The translations under genes were made by a program, and so were the position numbers. Below the pieces are notes generated by a model that did no database searches, was not told the origin of the DNA, and saw only the letters and a program-made list of their open reading frames with translations. Below are positions 43,999 through 54,804 of a stretch of 64,000 nucleotides of DNA, one piece after another. The stretch comes from Megalobrama amblycephala (Eukaryota > Chordata > Actinopteri > Cypriniformes > Xenocyprididae), in the NCBI RefSeq assembly GCF_018812025.1, contig NC_063044.1, positions 74,139,244 through 74,203,243 of the forward strand. The letters run 5' to 3'. The stretch's first letter is position 1. Each line of letters opens with the position of its first letter.

Positions 43999-44783
43999 TT
44001 TTCGGTTGTAACGCTGACGAGGCTCTCTTCATTGAGATTCCAGTTGGTAAACCCCTCTCTCAGAGACCGTAGAAATCTGGTGAGGCTTGAGAATTACACA
44101 ACCACATTGATTATCAGGGAAAAGATATGGCAGCGTAGATGAGAAATGACATCCCTTGCTTTAACTTTAAAGATCTCCTTGTTTGCCTACGCAACAAAAG
44201 ATGAAACCTAAATTGGAATAACATCCCAATTTTATTCTGGTACTCAACAAAGAGCTGTAAATTAATCCTGAATTCTGAGGTAAAGAATTTGCTTTGCTGC
44301 AGCAATGTTGCTGAAAAAAACACTGAAAATGGGCAAAGCAAATGGTCATGTTAACTTGTGAATAAATCTTGTGATTTATAAGATGATAAATCTTATATAC
44401 AACTAAAAGATGACAAGGAAAAAATCCTTTGTGTGTGAAATGTGAAGTTGGACAAAACAAGTGCTGTGAAATGAGATTTTCAAAAGAAATGATCTGTCTA
44501 AACTCTCTCTCAGCCCTAGAGAACTGCTGTCATAGAAGAATCTGCAATTAGGAAAATACACTAAATGTTAAAACTACATAATGATAGTGATGATGTCACT
44601 GAGAGGTAGCCGAGCCTGAGGGTTTCACCCATTCAGAGGACATGAACAGCTTGTCTTTGTTTCATTAAAGACATGTAACCAATGAACAATGAGAACTAAA
44701 TCAAATTAATCACTCTGCTCTGAAAATCTTTCAAGATTACTACATTTTATTAAATGCTGAAATAAAATAATTTCAGTACATGC
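43999..44783. other. Unassigned stretch
   Basis: No gene or clear repeat recognised. The last five bases (CATGC) are the target duplication of the solo LTR that follows. Confidence 0.4.
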
Positions 44784-45218
44784 TGTAACGAAGCTGGAGT
44801 CAGGCAGGGATCCATGTGCAAAGCTTTTATTAAAAGTGAGCGTGGTCGTACAGGCAGGGTCAAACAGGAACAGCAAGGGACAGGCAGAGTCGCAGTTGGG
44901 ATACAGGCAAAGATCAGGACAGGCAGATATCTCTCACAGGTCGGGAAACAATATACAGTCCAAAGGCAGGCAGCAGGGAATCGTAAACGGGTAACAGGCA
45001 AGATCAATAACAGACAGGCAGACATGATACAAACGCTCAGAATTCCAACACAGGGTAAATAAGACTTTGCAATGAGGTGGTGTGTGAGTGAGTCTTAAAT
45101 AGTCCAGATAATAGGCTACAGGTGTATGTGGCAAAGGATGATAGGTGTGGAGTGTGCATGTGACAAGGCAGGGAGGATTATGGGAAGTGTAGTCTAGGAA
45201 CTGACGGTGATCGTGACA
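44784..45218 (-). mobile_element. Solo LTR of a Gypsy-like retrotransposon, 435 bp
   Basis: Begins TGTAACGAAG and ends GATCGTGACA (TG...CA), flanked by CATGC on both sides (44779-44783, 45219-45223), a 5-bp target duplication. The terminal GATCGTGACA is shared with the LTRs at 52724-53109, so it is a related family. No internal region is present, as after recombination between two LTRs. Orientation is inferred from that similarity. Confidence 0.85.
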
Positions 45219-45688
45219 CATGCATTGATCAATGAGAGTTTTATGTTTTGTTCATGCTTTTATTAAACTGATGAATGGTGATCAGTATTTGCTTTAGCTG
45301 GACTCTTGACCCTTGAATTTTTACATTACATTACTTTTGCTCTGGATGCTGTCGCTGTGTGTCTGTACATTTTCTATGGCAAAGGAAGCCACAATCAATA
45401 TTTGCATTTGCATTGTACACAACGTGTTCAGCTCATGCAGGTCACATGTTAGTGTCTGAAGATGTTTGTTGAGTGTTGTTGGTGAATCAGGCTCCTCCTT
45501 CTATTGCAGGTTTAACAGGAAAAATTTAACTAGGGAACAGGAACTAAATACAGTAAATCAACAGCTTCTGTTCTCTCCAGTTTTTCATTTGACCAAATCC
45601 TTAACGTTTCATTTAAAGAGTGGTTTATTAACGTTTTGTACTGTATTTGTTTTCTAAGAAGCATTATTCTTTATTTAATTCACTAAAG
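45219..45688 (+). other. 5' flank of GIMAP-type gene 1
   Basis: Probable promoter and 5' UTR of the GTPase gene. No TATA box or further exon could be fixed with confidence. Confidence 0.4.
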
Positions 45689-48552
45689 ATGGCAGAAAAA
45701 CCTTCTTCACCCACAGGTAAGAAAATATCTTCACACAGACTCACCAACTGTATGTTGTTGCCAAATTGATTGTATTCCATGACTATCTGAGATGTTTTAG
45801 TTTTGTAGACAATGCAAGTTTATTTATATAATACATTTGGGTAACACTTTAGAATACTGTTTCTTACTTACTGCATAACTAATAAGGAATTACTGAGGAA
45901 CTAATAGGTAATTCTTCATTAACACTTAAGTCACAACTGTTAACTATTACGGAAGATGTGTTAACTAATCAGTATGTAATATAATTTTATGATTTTGTTA
46001 CAAGTAACAGTTAGCTAATCAATAACTAATGCATTCTGTCATATCCCCTGAAGAACTAGTATTAATTATCTACTAATTAATGTTCAAGAAAAATAACTAT
46101 GAAGTAACTACTAATGAACAAACACAATTACATTGAGTTGTGGCCCTTTCTTGTTTACTAAGTTATCTGTAGTAGTATTATGAAAATGCAATATTAATAA
46201 AATATACGAGGTTTTTGCCTGTGTGTAAATAATTGTTTTGTGAATGTGTTCTGTAAGAAATCAAGTTTGGAAAGGAACCCAACCCCCACTCTAAATGCCT
46301 TCACAGCCAACTTACCTCATATTAGTTTTTATATTGCATAAACAGTACTGTAAGTGTGTCTGTTTTCCTTAGCATATCACATTACCTTTGAGTAAATAAA
46401 TTCCAGTATGTAAGGCAATGACTGAAGGAAAGTGAACATACAGGGAACCCATTAGTAATTAATATAGAATTATCAAATAATTCTGCAGGACTTACTTAGT
46501 ATTCCAAAGTGAACAGACAGGGAACCCATTAGTAATTAATGAAGAATTATTAGATAATTCTGCTTTCTTCTGAAGTGAATATTTAAGGAACCCATTAGTA
46601 ATTACTCAATAATTAATAATTATTTAGTAAAAAAATAATTCTGACTCAAATCAAACTTATACTCTGAAAAAAAAACACTATTAACGTAATAATCTTAAAA
46701 CCTTTGTAAAATACATGACACAACCACTAGTTTACACAATATTATTTCAGATAAAAAAAAACATCTCTTAATATAATATTTTATTCCATTTTAATTTTAA
46801 CATGTACACAATACTTACATTTAAACTTAAACATTTGTAACCTTCTTACAATTATGTTCTTTCGCACCAAATATGGCTATAATAAAGATAAACAAATAGC
46901 AGACGAAATATCATTTTACACCAAAAGTGCAAGCAGCATCCATTGGACTGAAGAAATGCAAATTTACACCATTCGTGATGACCGAGTGTACCTTCAGCTG
47001 CTGTCATCAGGCTGTCAGAAAAACAAGCAGAGCAAGTTCAGCAGTCAAACACAGAAAAAAAAAAAAGAAATACAGCTGTAACATATGTTTATTTAATGAA
47101 TTATTCATATTCCATAATTTAACCATTGTAGATCAGCTGTGGAAAAACATTAAGTCTGTAACTATATTTGTATTTTAATGTATTACATAATTTTATTGCA
47201 AGACTGCATAAAGTTTAGTGTTTGCATTTGACGTTTAGATTAATTCTGTTGAATATGGATTCTGATTTTCTGTGCAAGTGAGATGAGCTGCTGCAATAAT
47301 CTAGCTGTGTGCGCTCTGAAAATGAAAGCTAAAATAAGAGGAAATAAAATAAAAAGTAAACTTTACATTTTAATTTGAATTGTGCCAGTTTTATTGCATG
47401 AGCATTAATAAAAATAAATAAATAAATAAAAAACATTGTAAAATTTACATTCATTTTGGAAAATTGGTACTTAAATGTGGGTACTTTTACTTTAACTTGA
47501 GTATATTTCTAATGAAAAATCTGTACTTTTACTTCGCTACGTTAATTTCAATTCATACAGTAAATAGCCTACATTTTACAACAAAACAGGTTATTATTAC
47601 TCCATGAAAACACCAAAGTATGTAGCATTTCTTTACTGTTTTTTTGGACATATACCTTAAAGTTGGCATGAAATCAAAATTGACCCTATTTACTTTGTTA
47701 GTTAGTGCATATTACTACACTGGGGGTTTTGCTGTGGCTGTTTTTTTTTTTTTTTTTTTTTTTTGTCTAATACTTTACTTGCAATAAGAATGACTTGACT
47801 GCCTTTTTTATAATATGCATAAATATAATTTTTTTAAGCGTTATACTCCATATGTTCTGTCTCTTTCAGAGATATTTAAGTGTACCTTTAATTCAGATGA
47901 TCCAGTGATCCGGATTCTTCTGATGGGCAGGAAGGGTTCTGGGAAAAGTTCATCTGGAAACAATATACTGGGAGAAAGAAAGTTTGAAGTGAAGAAACAT
48001 GAGTCTGAAGTGTGTGAGGGTAAAACACAGATCGGAGAGAAGCAGGTTCATGTGATTGACTGTCCAGATCTACTGGATCCAGATCTGAATAAAGAGAAGC
48101 TGGAGATGATGAAAGAGCAGCTGGTCTCTGGATGTTCAGCAGGTCTCAGTTCAGTCCTGCTCACCGTTCCTCTAGAGGAACCTGTGGGAAATGAGGAAGA
48201 GATCCTGGATTCCATTAAGAATTTATTTGGTCCTGAAGTTCAGAAGTACATCATGATTCTGTTCACACATGAAGATGAGCTGGAGGATCTTGATGAACCA
48301 CAGACCATTGATGAATATCTACAAAACCATCCAGATCTACAGAGACTGGTGACAGAATGTGGAGGAAAGTTTCACTGTTTCAATAACAAATGTGAATCAG
48401 ATGGTCAGAGACAAGAACTACTGCAGAAGATTGAAGAAATAATGGAGAAGGGCAGGACATTTCTCAAGGAACAAATTATAAGGAGTGACAGCATGGAGAC
48501 TGGTGTTAATTGTAAGATGATTGGTGGTTGTTGTTGTAAATTAATTCAGTAA
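45689..48552 (+). CDS. AIG1/GIMAP-family GTPase gene 1, single domain, two coding exons
   Basis: Exon 1 (45689-45716) codes MAEKPSSPT before donor GTAAGA. Exon 2 (47870-48552) follows TCTTTCAG, with split codon G plus AG, giving 236 residues. P-loop GRKGSGKSS at 29-37 (G1). The G3 site, normally DTPG, reads DCPD at 73-76. G4 is THED at 142-145 and the G5-like part is FHCFNN near 177-182. GIMAP proteins are GTP-binding scaffolds of lymphocyte and innate immune cells, often on endosomes or lipid droplets. Loss of the G3 Gly suggests altered switch II and perhaps no hydrolysis. The C-terminus CKMIGGCCCKLIQ is Cys-rich and arises where the related gene at 62.6 kb has a splice donor. Intron 1 is about 2.15 kb. 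Probably functional, but shorter than canonical members. Confidence 0.85.
45717..47869 (+). other. Intron 1 of GIMAP-type gene 1
   Basis: Contains a dispersed repeat starting GGTAACACTTTAGAATACTG (about 45840), three imperfect tandem blocks sharing GGAACCCATTAGTAATTA at about 46430-46625, a fragment of the ACTTTTACTT-type fish repeat at 47460-47560, and a run of 24 T at 47741-47764. Confidence 0.6.
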
Positions 48553-48766
48553 AGGCTGATTTATAGTTCTGCGTCGAGTGTACCCTGTAGCAAGTGTAAA
48601 TGAAAAGAGATGCATAGCATACGGAGCAGAGGCTCTAGTGTAGGTCCGACACAAGAATATAAATCAGCCTTGATACATGTAAGCTATTTGTTAAATGCAA
48701 GGTACTTATATTTGTCATGATTAATTAATCTACAAATGTATTTAATGTAATAGTATTTTATTGAGA
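48553..48766. other. 3' flank of GIMAP-type gene 1
   Basis: Short unassigned DNA between the GTPase stop and the DIRS fragment. A second GTPase-domain exon, expected by comparison with the gene at 61.5 kb, is not found here or further downstream on the plus strand. Confidence 0.5.
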
Positions 48767-49346
48767 CTATTGACATATAAGTAAACAGCACATTGATCTA
48801 AGCATCTTGATGGTCATGTTCCCACAGTGAGAACATGAACCAACCACGAAAGCCGCCTCAGCTTGCTGGAAGCCCAAACACATGAGACAGCGATCATGGC
48901 CGTCGAGAGGAGCCATATAACGACTGCACCCAGAAACACACGGGCGGTATGACATCTTTAAAAATACGTGACCTTTAAAACCCGTAAGCTCTTTTAGGAA
49001 ACACTATTTTAGTACTGAAGCGCTCAGGAGAAGCAGGCAAGGCAGGACACTGGAATCCGCTGAAACGCGCCGTCACACCAGTACTGAAGAAACTCGTCTT
49101 CAAGAACACTCCGGTGAAGGCAACGATGTGCTTGGCTCCGAAGCGAAAGCTTGAATGCAAGTTGCTTGCGCTGCTACTTATATACCCACAGAGTGGGGTG
49201 GAGCTTGCGCATGCAAATTCCGCAGACCAAGATACTCTTCGTATCATTGGCTCGTTTTGTTAACACTCGAAGGTGATTGGGCTCTCGGGCGAGACCCCAT
49301 TTTGTCAGTCTCTGACGTAATGTCAAAGTGACTGACTGAAAGGGAA
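48767..49346 (-). mobile_element. DIRS 5' fragment of a divergent subfamily
   Basis: On the minus strand it starts GTTCCCTTTCAGTCAGTCAC (from about 49346), runs through a terminal-repeat-like region with GCCAATGATACG and AAGCTTTCGCTTCGGAGCC, and reaches the gag start MSYRPCVSGCSRYMAPLDGH followed by FVVGSCSHCGNMTIKMLRS. It then stops abruptly at about 48767. The Cys/His pattern matches the gag of element A at 33507. Terminal-repeat sequence differs clearly from elements A and B, hence a separate subfamily. Confidence 0.75.
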
Positions 49347-49795
49347 CTTTAAATTTAACACCCTGCTGGTGCTAACCATATAAACACAGAGTGGTGTTAA
49401 TTTAACACTGGGGATTTTGCAGTGAGCATAATGCAACACAACATGAAATAAAACAACACACTGGAATGTACTACAAATATATCAGAAACACTGCAGATTA
49501 AATAAACTGCTAAACCAAAATGACTACAAGTAGCATCAACTACAAGTAATTTGATCCTGCTTCAATCTGACCTGGACTGAGATGTCTTAATTCCCAGATT
49601 CCCAGTTCGTCGGTTCACTTGACATGACGGGAACTAGTAAAACACACTGCTCTTTGAAAAATGCATTTGATTTTACAGCAAAAATAATTTGTTAGATTTT
49701 TAAAATAATGTTTTGTTTATTTTTTTATTTTGATACCAGATGCCCTTTTTCCCCTTTAAGGGAATTTATTTGTTCTACAACAGACCAAACTAGCC
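49347..49795. other. Unassigned stretch with a MITE remnant
   Basis: At 49355-49425 GTGTTAATTTAACACTGGGG and ATTTTGCAGTG resemble an end of the CACAGCAAAATCC-type MITE. At about 49595-49640 a short CCAGTTCGTCGGTTCAC recalls a DIRS end. No gene. Confidence 0.45.
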
Positions 49796-49799
49796 TTAA

Positions 49800-50768
49800 A
49801 GGTGCCCTTGATTCAAAAATTGAATTTATCTTGGCATAGTTAAATAACAAGAGTTCAGTACATGGAAAAGACATACAGTGAGTTTCAAACCCCATTGTTT
49901 CCTCCTTCTTATATAAATCTCGTTTGTTTAAAAGATCTCAGAAGAACAGGCGAATATCAACATAACACCGACTGTTACGCAACAGTCGGGGTGTACGCCC
50001 CAATATTTGCATATGCCAGCCCATGTTCCCAACATTATGAAAGGCATTAGACAAGGACAGCCAGTATTAACGTCTGGAGCTGCACACAGCCGAATCATCA
50101 GACTAGGTAAGCAAGAACAACAGCGAAAAATGGCAGATGGAGCAATAATAACTGACATAATCCATGATATCATGATATTTTTACTGATATTTGTAAATTG
50201 TCTTTCTAAATGTTTCGTTAGCATGTTGCTAATGTACTGTTAAATGTGGTTAAAGTTACCATCGTTTCTTACTGTATTCACGGAGACAAGAGCCGTCGCT
50301 ATTTTCATTTTTAAACACTTGCAGTCAGTATAATGCATAAACACAACTTCATTCTTTATAAATCTCTCCAACAGTGTAGCATTAGCCGTTAGCCACGGAG
50401 CACAGACTCAAATTCACTCAGAATAAAACTTTAACATCAAAATAAATACTTTACTCACATAATTCGAAGCATGCATGCAGCATGCATGACGAACATCTTG
50501 TAAAGATCCATTTGAGGGTTATATTAGCTGTGTGAACTTTGTAAATGCGCTGTAATATAGTCGACAGCTCGTGTGGCAGGGAGCACGCGATTTAAGGGGG
50601 CGGCGCCGAGTGTAAATCAGTGCATTGTTAATGATGCCCCAAAATAGGCAGTTAAAAAAATTAATTTAAAAAAATCTATGGGGTATTTTGAGCTGAAACT
50701 TCACAGACACATTCAGGGGACACCTTAGACTTATATTACATCTTGTGAAAGAACGTTCTTGGGCACCT
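49800..50768. mobile_element. TTAA-flanked non-autonomous element, family T, copy 2
   Basis: Begins AGGTGCC and ends GGGCACCT, flanked by TTAA (49796-49799, 50769-50772). 969 bp, same family and orientation as 21665-22623, no coding capacity. Confidence 0.85.
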
Positions 50769-50772
50769 TTAA

Positions 50773-52718
50773 ACAAAAATATATATGTGTGACTGTGTGT
50801 GTGTGTGTAGATGGAATAAATTCACATGGAGATCAGGTGGATGGTCACTCAGGGTTACTTTACAGTATCTGTGATGAGACAAAACTGGGAAAACAGCACC
50901 AAAAGGCTTATCAGAATACAGCATACAGCGCATCGATGTCGCATTTAACGTCAGCAGGACGAGCTACGAGATTCTGATTATATACATTTTTGGCAAAGTG
51001 ATCATGAACATATAGTGGAAAAAAATCTAAATAAAGCATACATCCAAGAAAATAAAATATAAAACACTACAGACAATTCACATTAATACAGTGAAAAATA
51101 TAAACTCAAGTAACCATCATTTTACATATTTTATATAAATGAAATGAGGAGAGAATAACGCAGCCCTTAGATGGCGCAGTTACACAGCAGAGAACATGTG
51201 TTCATTTTATTATTTTTGATTTACATTTAATAATTTTATTTTATTTTGTATTCATTCATGCCTTTTCCTTGATTTTGCAATGTTTGCTACTGTTGTTTGA
51301 TCTTATGATTGTGTGGTTTGAGTAATTTTAACTTTATATACTTGGAATTACAGTTTTTTAAACATGATTATGAATGTTACCAGTTGCCAAAAAGTTGGGG
51401 GCATTTAAGTAGATACAAATTCATGTCCAATATCTAGATATGCTAAAGTTTAAACTTTCACAATCATTTGAAAACCATTTTCTGTTCTAATTAAAAAGTT
51501 TCTGCTAATAAATAAACGTAAAAGTGTTCATAGCATCATTCAAAGTTGGTTTCTTGTCATTTTTCACTTTATAAACAATAAATAACAATCAGAGCTGGGT
51601 AGATTACCAAGAAATTGTAGTCAGCGGAAGGGCAGCGGAAGTGTATATAAACTGGCTGGTTAGATGGAATGGGGTTTAGAGTCTTCGCCTTTTTCTTCCT
51701 GTCACGTTGGTCACCATTCAGGTATGTTGTGTGATGTTGGATGCATCCTGTGGCTGGCATTGGATTGAGGTTGCTCCTCTGCAGGTAGGTGGAAGTCATT
51801 TGTAATGTGTATTTAAGAATTTGCTCGTATTGTAGCGGCATCATTGTTTGTGTGTAGTCCAGTGTTTCCCAGACATTTTTCAGTCAGGGCACCTTTTAAA
51901 ATAGTTTCAAAAATTTTGTGGCACCCCTCGCTAGTGTCGTCACGATACTACTTTGATATGATACCTTGAAAATTATGGATTTTCAATACTATAGGGAAGA
52001 ACCTCCATATATAGGAGTATCAAACTATATTATCTAATTTATTTGTCCATCCATGGAAAGTCTGTAATTTCTTCTGAAGAGATCACTTTGATGCCAGATT
52101 TTAGTTTTTATTCATATATAAATATTGCTCAATTACCATTACAACTATCTCACCTAGCCTAAATGTTTGCTCTCTCAGTGTATTTGTGTTTTTATATTGG
52201 GGTAATTTTGATAGCTTGTTTTTTATTTAAGTTCATATATTTTATAATGTAATAATTTTACAGTTACTCTCCAAATGAATGCAGAAACAATGTCTCGGTT
52301 ACAAAGGTAACCTATTTGACATATTTGACAATTGTTTTGAGCAATAGGATTATATAAAATACATAATATGAAATTCAATTATATGTGGCCTATATAAAAT
52401 TACAAAATAAACATTCATCAATAAGTACTTTTTTACTTAAGCACATTAAAAATCAAGTACTTTTGTACTTTCACTCAAGTTAAATTGAAAAGGAGCACTA
52501 AATACTTTCATTTGAGTAATATTTTATAATACATATCTGTACTTTTACTTGATTTGTGTACTTCATCCACCACTTTGCACATACTTTTTAGAATTGTTCT
52601 TATTTTGAGCTTTTTAAAGTTTAATTCTTCTCTGAAGTTATACCCACCCATGCCTCTCCATAAACATTTTTTTTGTAAATTTTCCAGAAGTAAATTATTT
52701 CTTGTTTTAAACATGATT
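50773..52718. other. Unassigned AT-rich DNA with one repeat fragment
   Basis: A fragment of the common fish repeat with AAGTACTTTTGTACTTTCAC and ending TACTTCATCCACCACT lies at about 52420-52576 (hAT-MITE-like end). A short GT run is at about 50785-50808. No gene is seen. Confidence 0.5.
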
Positions 52719-52723
52719 GTGCC

Positions 52724-53109
52724 TGTCACAGTACACACAGAAACAATAGTCGGATCCAATTGCAGCTATTTATTAGGGTAATCCAGAACGTAATCCAAAC
52801 AGGCAAGGGTCAAAGTCCATGAAATCAGTCCAACACAAACAAGTACAAAAATAACATAAAGAAAACCAAACAAGAGAACCAGAAGTACACGTAACCTTAA
52901 ACAACGAACCACAACCAAAGACAGAAACAACTCACTATAAATAGACAGACACTAATGACAAAATACAAAACAGCTGAGTGCAATGACGTGAGATGATTAG
53001 TCCAGAAAGTGTGTTATGGGTAATGTAGTGAATGCAATGGGTGGAAATGAGAGTCCGGGATGGAGTGCCCTCTAGTGGCTGATAGGCACTCTCACAGGTG
53101 ATCGTGACA
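52724..53109 (-). repeat. 3' LTR of the Gypsy-type element (386 bp)
   Basis: Paired with the LTR at 54794-57144. The purine tract needed for plus-strand priming abuts it at about 53110-53125. Confidence 0.93.
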
Positions 53110-53119
53110 TTACCCCCCC

Positions 53120-54762
53120 CTCAAAGGAGCGGCTACCAGACGCTCCACCAGACAACAAACAAAAACACAAAAAACTCAGGAGGGAGGTGGACCGGAGGAG
53201 GATCAGGGGGAGGGATGGTGGGCCAGATCCCGGGTACCTCACTGAACACCAGGGCGGTGCTGGAGGAACTGACCAGGCGGGCGCTGGCAGGCTTGGAGTC
53301 CTGGCTGATTGCCAGGGTGGTGCCGGAGGAACTGACCAGGCTGGTTCCGGTGGGTCTGGAGTCCTGGCTGATTGCCAGGGTGGTGCCGGAGGAACTGACC
53401 AGGCGGATACTGGCAGGACTGGAGTCCTGGCTGATTTCCAGGGCGGCGCTGGAGGAACCGACCAGGCTGGTTTCAGCGGCTCGGACGGCCCGGGCAGTGG
53501 CGGCAAGACAGAAGGCTTGGACGATGGCGGCAGGGCTGAGGGTCTGGGCGGCGGCAGGGCAGAGGGTCTGGGCGGCGGCGGCAGGGCAGAAGGTCTGGGC
53601 GGCGGCGGCAGGGCAGAAGGTCTGGGCGGCGGCGGCAGGGCAGAAGGTCTGGGCGGCGCCGGCAGGGCAGAAGGTCTGGGCGGCGCCGGCAGGGCAGAAG
53701 GTCTGGGCGGCGCCGGCAGGGCGAGGCGCTTAGTTGGCGCCGGCAGGGCGAGGCGCTTAGTTGGCGCCGGCAGGGCGAGGCGCTTAGTTGGCGCCGGCAG
53801 GGCGAGGCGCTTAGTTGGCGCCGGCAGGGCGAGGCGCTTAGTTGGCGCCGGCAGGGCGTGGCGCTTCGTTGACGCCGGCAGGGCGTGGCGCTTCGTTGAC
53901 GCCGGCAGGGCGTGGCGCTTCGTTGACGCCGGCAGGGCAAGGCGCTTGGAGAACCCACGAACAACCCCTAGAGTGGTCTCCAGGCCTTGTAGGACAGAGG
54001 AAGCCCTCTTCCTCCTTCTCCTCCGCCTATGAGGGTGAGGCGGTGGCTCACCCAAAATGGACTCACTGGCTGGAGCGGGCTCTGGAGCGGATTCGCTAGC
54101 TGGAACGGGCTCTGGAGCGGACTCACTGGCTGGAGCGGACTCACTGGCTGGAGCGGGCTCTGGAGTGGACTCACTGGCTGGAGCGGGCTCTGGAGTGGAC
54201 TCACTGGCTGGAGCGGACTCACTGACTGAAGCGGGCTCTGGAGTGAACTCACTGAAGCGGGCTCTGGAGTGGACTCACTGACTGAAGCGGGCTCTGGAGT
54301 GGACTCACTGACTGAAGCGGGCTCTGAAGTGGACTCACTGACTGGAACGGGTTCACTAGCTGGAGACTTCTTCCTTTTCCTCCTCCTCCTCCTCCCTTTA
54401 CCGGGGTGAAGCTGAGGCTCAGTGCCCACCTCCTCAATGCCTTCTGAAACGGAATCATGGGCTGGAGCATGCAAACTGCCTGGCTGACTCAGTGAGGTCC
54501 ATTCCCTTCGACGGCGAAGATACGTGGCGAACCTCCAGAAATCTAAACTCCGTAGCCCCTCCATCTCACATTGAGGCAGAGGATCGTCGAGACAGCAATT
54601 AAAAGTATCCTTCAGCGCCGCGTCGTTGTATCTCAGCCCCACCGCCATCGTCCAAAAGACCTTGGCGAAGCATCCTACCTCTTCTCCCTCCTGGCGTAGA
54701 GCCATCACTGCCCCAAGCAGTGCCACACGCTCCCTGCAAGTGGCTGACGGAATAGTCCTCAT
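53120..54762 (-). CDS. Gag-like protein of the non-autonomous Gypsy element, with large tandem repeats
   Basis: Minus strand, start at 54762 (MRTIPSATCRERVALLGAVM). Residues 1-90 (YNDAALKDTFNCCLDDPLPQ, LRSLDFWRFATYLRRRREW) look like the capsid-like part of a fish Gypsy gag. A basic patch GKGRRRRRKRKK follows, then a 30-bp repeat region (54060-54350; units such as SESTPEPASV) that seems to slip frame, since the frame ends near 53968. A second minus-strand frame (54055-53072) overlaps it and holds about seventeen 9-residue units (ALPAPTKRL, ALPPPPRPS) and SVPPAPPW repeats. Whether both are one protein with a frameshift or the first alone is translated cannot be decided. It should bind element RNA and form particles. 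No pol domain. Confidence 0.65.
53515..53945. repeat. 27-bp coding minisatellite in the gag-like gene
   Basis: About sixteen units of 27 bp, in two classes: GGGCAGAAGGTCTGGGCGGC-type (53560-53710) and GGCGAGGCGCTTAGTTGGCG-type (53715-53945). Because 27 is a multiple of three, several frames on both strands stay open; the plus-strand Gly/Ala-rich frames are by-products. Confidence 0.9.
54060..54350. repeat. 30-bp coding minisatellite in the gag-like gene
   Basis: About ten units of 30 bp built on GCGGGCTCTGGAGTGGACTC plus ACTGGCTGGA, some shortened. They encode Glu/Pro/Ser-rich decamers on the minus strand. Irregular units near 54240-54260 change the frame relation. Confidence 0.88.
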
Positions 54763-54804
54763 GCTGCTGGATCCTTATAATGGTGGTTCGTTCTGTCACG
54801 GTAC

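Noticed and set aside
52270..52320. DIRS end near GTCTCGGTTACAAAGGTAAC
   Set aside because: Only a short similarity to the DIRS right end, with no further element sequence on either side.
53098..54281. Plus-strand Gly/Ala-rich, collagen-like frames
   Set aside because: They are antisense to the gag-like gene and exist because 27-bp and 30-bp repeats keep all frames open.
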